A stretch of DNA of 7,564 nt from Myxococcales bacterium (GTDB taxonomy: Bacteria; Myxococcota_A; Polyangia; Fen-1088), in contig PMZX01000087.1 of the NCBI GenBank assembly GCA_003170035.1, forward strand, positions 185-7,748. The letters are read 5' to 3'. The notes under the pieces are model-generated. The model saw nothing but the letters and a program-made list of their open reading frames with translations. It was not told where the DNA came from and did not search any database. The position numbers were made by a program, and so were the translations under genes. Positions 5,446 through 7,564 of this stretch are shown piece by piece; position 1 is the first letter of the stretch; each line of letters starts with the position of its first letter.

Positions 5446-6737
5446 ACACGCGCATTGGTCCGGCAAGTCTGAGTGGACTTCTCTTGGTCGGGGCGGCGCA
5501 GGCCGCCCTGGCCGAGGAGGCGCCCTCGCTACCCGAACCGGCGGCGGCGACGAGTTCTGCGGGCCGCCTGACGGTGGGCGAGACCAGCTTGGCGGTGGGA
5601 GGGTTTCTACAGGCAGACGGCATACTGATGGACCAGTCTTCGGAGGGTCAGCTCTTCCCCTCCGGGGGAGAGCCTCTCAATACGCAAAGGTTTTTGATTC
5701 GACGCGCACGCCTTTCGGCCGAAGCCCACCGGGGTGCTCTTGGGGCCGTGGTCGAGCTGGACGCGAACACGATGAAGGGCATGGCGGTGGGGTTGGCCCG
5801 GGCCGAGCTCGCGCTGGGCGGGACGCGGCCTAGGTGGAATTGGGAGCTTGGCCTTGGTCTTCTCCGCATTCCATTTGGTCTTGAGGTTCAGGAACGGGAT
5901 CCTGACCGGTTCTTTTTGGAGCGCAGTAGTGTCAGCCGGGCGCTCTTTCCTGGCACCTTTGACTTGGGTGCGCGCGCACAGATTTACTGGCGCTTCTTTC
6001 GCGCGCAATTGGCCGCGATGAACGGCAACCCACTGGGGGACGCGTCCTTCCCGGCGCGCGATCCGAATGCCGCCAAGGATTTCGTCGGGAGGCTGGGAAT
6101 GGATTCCACCATCGCGGCCAAGGTCCATGTCAGCGCCGGCGTTTCTTCGTTGAGGGGCACGGGTTTCCATCCCGGCACATCCGCGACCAAGGACGTCCTG
6201 GTGTGGCGCGACCAGAACGAGGACGGCATTGTCCAGCTCAGTGAGATCCAAGTGATTCCAGGCCGTGCGGCGACACCCTCGCAGGATTTTTCGCGTTTTG
6301 CCGTCGGGGCAGACAGCCGGGTCGGCTTCGCCATTCCTCGGCTGGGCAATTCGGTGCTCTTCGGCGAAGTGGTCTGGGCCGCCAATTTGGATCGGGCGCT
6401 GCGGCCTGCCGATCCGGTTGCCTCTGGCCGCGACTTGCGGGAATTCGGTTGGGTGGTGGGCGCCGGCCAGGAATTCACATCGTGGGTCGCGGTGGGCGTT
6501 CGCTACGACCTCTACAACCCGGACGTGGATGCCTACCGTCAGACCCCCACGGTCTTGGTGCCCAAGGATGTGTCCTTTCACACGTGGACGTTCACAGTTT
6601 CGTTTGGAGGTTTTGCTCGCAATCGTTTGATGCTGGAATACCAACACAACCGTAACGCGTTGGGCGTGGCCGCGGATGGTTCACCCACGACTTTGGCCGC
6701 GGACACGTTGACCCTGCGCGGGCAGATGGTTTTCTGA
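5442..6737 (+). CDS. Outer-membrane porin of the phosphate-selective OprO/OprP type
   Basis: This 431-residue outer-membrane beta-barrel protein probably lets anions into the periplasm. The start is GTG 5442, sharing GTGA with the preceding stop. It gives a clean Sec signal peptide (basic start, 'LSGLLLVGAAQA', cleavage near residues 21-24), whereas the upstream open frame to 5346 would bury that signal. No Shine-Dalgarno sequence is visible, so coupling to the previous gene is likely. Porin_O_P-like features are 'VGGFLQADGILMD' (52-64), 'RFLIRRARLSAEAHRGALGAVVELD' (83-107, in parts), 'LGLGLLRIPFG' (136-146) and alternating hydrophobic strands to the C-terminus. The last residue is Phe in 'LRGQMVF', the expected barrel-assembly signal. 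Oddly, residues 257-268 (DQNEDGIVQLSE) are a canonical EF-hand Ca2+ loop, probably in an extracellular loop. The family call is by pattern; anion selectivity is assumed from OprP/OprO and not shown here. Confidence 0.82.
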   Translation: MNTRIGPASLSGLLLVGAAQAALAEEAPSLPEPAAATSSAGRLTVGETSLAVGGFLQADGILMDQSSEGQLFPSGGEPLNTQRFLIRRARLSAEAHRGALGAVVELDANTMKGMAVGLARAELALGGTRPRWNWELGLGLLRIPFGLEVQERDPDRFFLERSSVSRALFPGTFDLGARAQIYWRFFRAQLAAMNGNPLGDASFPARDPNAAKDFVGRLGMDSTIAAKVHVSAGVSSLRGTGFHPGTSATKDVLVWRDQNEDGIVQLSEIQVIPGRAATPSQDFSRFAVGADSRVGFAIPRLGNSVLFGEVVWAANLDRALRPADPVASGRDLREFGWVVGAGQEFTSWVAVGVRYDLYNPDVDAYRQTPTVLVPKDVSFHTWTFTVSFGGFARNRLMLEYQHNRNALGVAADGSPTTLAADTLTLRGQMVF

Positions 6738-7564
6738 TGGGGTGGAGAGTAGTCATCTGGTTTCTGCCGCTTGCCCTGGCCGCCTGCGGTGGCGCTGCCA
6801 GTGACACGGGCTTGGAGGCTGCCGTGCGCGTAGCCGGAGGCCAGTTCTATCGCGGCTCCATCGACAAGCTGGCCGGCGCGGATGCTCCTGCCGTCGTGGA
6901 CGTGCTGAACAGTCAGAACACGATCGCACCCGGTCTGCAAAACAAGCAAATCTCTGGCCGCCTTGATCCAGGAAGCACGGCCGTGGCCATCGGTTTCGCC
7001 GGCGACGTCGGCTACTGGATTCTAGCGGCCGGCGTGCCCGATGCAGACAGTCCCACCCAGCCAACCTTCCATGCCAGCCTGTCGTTTTCTCCCTCGCTGT
7101 CGCAGACGTCCTACGATCTGATCGTCCGTGCCGTGGCCCCGCCCACTGTTTTCGGTCCCGCTGCGCGTGTGTCCCTGGACGTCGAGCAGAGCCTGCCTCC
7201 GACAGGCGCGTTGGTTATCTCGCTGTGGTGGGATACGGAAGCCGACCTCGATCTGCATGTGGTCGACGCCTATGGGGTCGAGGTATGGGCCGGCAACATC
7301 AACTCGTACGACCAATACGCGGCGGTTCCCACCACCGATGCCGGCGCATGGAACGAAGGTGGCATCCTGGACTTCGACTCGAACGCCGGCTGCAACATCG
7401 ACGGCCGTTGCAATGAAAACGTAGTATGGGCAGTGGCCGCGCCAGCCGGTGACTATGTGGCCCGCGTCGACACCTTCTCACTGTGCGGAAATGCCGCCGC
7501 GCGATGGACTGTGGAGGCAATGCTCAACGGAGTTTCACTGGGCAAGGCCGAGGGCGAGGCGCTT
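6737..7564 (+). CDS. Lipoprotein with a C-terminal YfaP/DUF2135-like domain (3' end beyond window)
   Basis: The frame is open for 276 residues from ATG 6737 to the window end with no stop. The start shares one base with the porin stop (TGATG). MGWRVVIWFLPLALAAC is a good lipoprotein signal with a perfect LAAC lipobox and Cys17, and the mature protein begins CGG. Residues about 20-155 are a beta-rich region I do not recognise. From 158, 'ALVISLWWDTEADLDLHVVDAYG', then 'GGILDFDSNAGC' (208-219), 'NENVVWAVAAPAGDYVARVD' (226-245) and 'WTVEAMLNG' match the pattern of YfaP/DUF2135 domains (tWdt.aDlDLHv..p.G, GG.lD.D, EnV.w, G.Y.v). These are secreted beta-sandwich domains of unknown function. Cys219, Cys225 and Cys250 could form a disulfide. 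Being third in the overlapping set, it may assist the porin or the PstS-like lipoprotein; its role is not known. Confidence 0.8.
   Translation, partial: MGWRVVIWFLPLALAACGGAASDTGLEAAVRVAGGQFYRGSIDKLAGADAPAVVDVLNSQNTIAPGLQNKQISGRLDPGSTAVAIGFAGDVGYWILAAGVPDADSPTQPTFHASLSFSPSLSQTSYDLIVRAVAPPTVFGPAARVSLDVEQSLPPTGALVISLWWDTEADLDLHVVDAYGVEVWAGNINSYDQYAAVPTTDAGAWNEGGILDFDSNAGCNIDGRCNENVVWAVAAPAGDYVARVDTFSLCGNAAARWTVEAMLNGVSLGKAEGEAL

Noticed and set aside
5607..6647. Minus-strand open frame (346 aa) opposite the porin.
   Set aside because: No motif or plausible start region; the + strand encodes a signal peptide, barrel strands and a terminal Phe.

Overview
This GC-rich window is densely packed with co-oriented genes, all on the + strand. 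It looks like a chromosomal segment from a Gram-negative bacterium of the former deltaproteobacterial type, most plausibly Myxococcota. The clues are an outer-membrane barrel protein, lipoproteins with a long Asp/Ala/Gly-rich linker after the lipidated Cys, and a Cys-rich 'C..C.....C.....C....C' tail of the kind common in myxobacterial secreted proteins. The taxonomic assignment is inference; no rRNA, tRNA, mobile element or CRISPR array is present.

Layout. Positions 1-42 probably hold the last codons of an upstream gene. Positions 43-234 are a short intergenic region with a hairpin that has a competing alternative partner, a 7-bp inverted repeat, and a perfect TTGACA box. Positions 235-3780 hold a four-gene molybdate (or tungstate) operon: an XRE-type helix-turn-helix regulator fused to a periplasmic-binding-protein-like sensor domain, then modA, modB and modC. 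Each adjacent pair shares a 4-nt ATGA or GTGA stop/start overlap. After a 36-nt gap with a strong Shine-Dalgarno sequence comes a second set of three genes: a PstS-like solute-binding-fold lipoprotein (3817-5445), a phosphate-selective-porin-like outer-membrane barrel (5442-6737) and a lipoprotein with a YfaP/DUF2135-like domain (6737 to beyond the window end). These again overlap by 4 nt and 1 nt.

How the genes may work together. ModA captures molybdate in the periplasm (or on the outer face of the inner membrane), ModB is the permease and ModC the ATPase. The first gene replaces the usual ModE regulator, and ModC here lacks the C-terminal TOBE/Mop domain, so the regulator's PBP-like domain is the only obvious intracellular ligand sensor in the locus. 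The downstream set could provide outer-membrane passage of an oxyanion: a lipid-anchored capture protein, an anion-type porin and an accessory lipoprotein. With no terminator or clear promoter between the two sets, all seven genes could be one transcript linking outer-membrane and inner-membrane oxyanion uptake. That link is an inference from gene order and spacing, and the ligand of the second set cannot be read from sequence.
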